Of a stretch of DNA of 14,671 bases, positions 14,391-14,671 are shown one piece after another. This stretch comes from Planctomycetota bacterium (GTDB lineage Bacteria; Planctomycetota; Brocadiia; Brocadiales; Bathyanammoxibiaceae): the NCBI GenBank assembly GCA_030598065.1, contig JAUVQR010000012.1, positions 1-14,671 of the forward strand, read 5' to 3'. Within the stretch, counting starts at the first letter, position 1, and the number at the start of each line of letters is the position of its first letter. Made by a program: the position numbers and the translations under genes. The notes beneath the pieces are model-generated. The model had not been told where the DNA came from. It was given only the letters and a program-made list of their open reading frames with translations, and ran no database searches.

Positions 14391-14396
14391 GAGGAG
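14391..14396 (+). promoter_or_regulatory. Shine-Dalgarno for a non-AUG start
   Basis: GAGGAG at 14391-14396 is the only strong ribosome site after the lipoprotein gene. Ten bases later the open frame of the exported protein reads ATA (14407), not ATG, GTG or TTG. Confidence 0.5.
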
Positions 14397-14406
14397 CCTC
14401 CCTTCA

Positions 14407-14671
14407 ATATTTACGGTTAAACACGCTCCCGGTATTATAGCTTTCCTGATTCTCTCCATTGTCGCTTCACTCACGCCGTCTCTCAACGTCGCCGCCTCCT
14501 CCACCTGGCCAGAAGCAACGCTGAGGGCCGTCAGCGGCGCGGCGCCGCGCCCGGGGCTGTGGAACGCCAGGCACCCGGCGGAACAAAAAGCGTTGGTAGA
14601 GGCCGTAGGCTCCAAACTGCTCAAAGAGGCCGGCAAACGGATAAACGTCGATTTCACGATTCAAAGAAACC
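14407..14671 (+). CDS. N-terminal part of an exported protein with a non-canonical start (runs off the right edge)
   Basis: An open frame runs from an in-frame stop at 14386 to the window edge. From 14407 it encodes 88 residues with a clear signal peptide: a short basic lead (FTVKHAPG), a hydrophobic core (IIAFLILSIVASL) and a probable cleavage site after NVAA. The mature part begins STWPEATLRAVSG and contains an amphipathic helix (HPAEQKALVEAVGSKLLKEA) and then RINVDFTIQRN. No ATG, GTG or TTG lies before or in the signal peptide. GAGGAG sits 10 bases upstream of ATA at 14407, and the other option is CTG at 14389, which overlaps the site. Either the gene uses a rare start or an ATG was altered by mutation or error. 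It lies 29 bases behind the lipoprotein gene, so a two-gene envelope unit is likely. The antiparallel ORFs here look like shadows. Family not recognised. Confidence 0.55.
   Translation, partial: MFTVKHAPGIIAFLILSIVASLTPSLNVAASSTWPEATLRAVSGAAPRPGLWNARHPAEQKALVEAVGSKLLKEAGKRINVDFTIQRN

Noticed and set aside
14385..14657. Minus-strand ORF of 90 codons opposite the exported-protein frame
   Set aside because: Its protein is low-complexity Ala/Ser/Leu-rich with no domain or export signal, while the opposite strand has a complete signal peptide, an amphipathic helix and a ribosome site. I treat it as a shadow.
1..14671. CRISPR array, insertion sequence, rRNA gene or prophage
   Set aside because: No regular repeat-spacer pattern, transposase or integrase motifs, terminal inverted repeats or rRNA-like sequence were seen; nearly all of the window is ordinary coding sequence.

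Overview
The window reads as chromosomal housekeeping DNA from a Gram-negative-type (diderm) anaerobic or microaerophilic bacterium of moderate GC content. The diderm call rests on an LptD-type outer-membrane LPS translocon gene, a probable lipoprotein and signal peptides. The anaerobic call rests on a complete ferredoxin-dependent 2-oxoacid oxidoreductase operon. A planctomycete, possibly of the anammox (Brocadiales) type, would fit the gene families and their order, but this is an impression from family knowledge and nothing in the window proves it.

Layout. Bases 1-253 hold the start of an unrecognised minus-strand gene that runs off the left edge. Bases 254-494 are non-coding with short hairpins. 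A minus-strand exported pentapeptide-repeat protein follows (495-1070), then a 340-base gap, then a plus-strand TauE/SafE-family membrane protein (to 2340) with an uncertain start. The 2341-2566 gap holds a possible terminator and a perfect consensus sigma-70 promoter (TTGACA, 17 bp, TATAAT). From that promoter a co-directional run of housekeeping genes extends to 13754: lptD, coaD, a YmdB-family phosphodiesterase, xseA, xseB, dxs, nadK, and a four-subunit 2-oxoacid:ferredoxin oxidoreductase (ferredoxin, alpha, beta, gamma). Most junctions overlap or are separated by fewer than 15 bases. The exceptions are coaD/ymdB (55 bases, with a small terminator-like hairpin), xseB/dxs (22 bases) and alpha/beta (80 bases, with a short repeat tract and a 21-codon mini-ORF). 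Bases 13847-14377 encode a coiled-coil probable lipoprotein. Directly behind it is the start of a second exported protein with no ATG, GTG or TTG near its N-terminus; it runs off the right edge.

Function. The main run mixes envelope biogenesis (LptD), CoA synthesis (CoaD), DNA repair (ExoVII, both subunits), isoprenoid precursor entry (Dxs, which consumes pyruvate and G3P), NADP supply (NadK) and low-potential carbon metabolism (KorDABC/VorDBAC). No mobile element, CRISPR array, rRNA gene or intact tRNA gene was found. The best candidates for a second look are the non-AUG exported gene at the right edge, the repeat tract and mini-ORF between the oxidoreductase alpha and beta genes, a metal-ligand substitution in the YmdB-family protein, and an LptD with only two cysteines.
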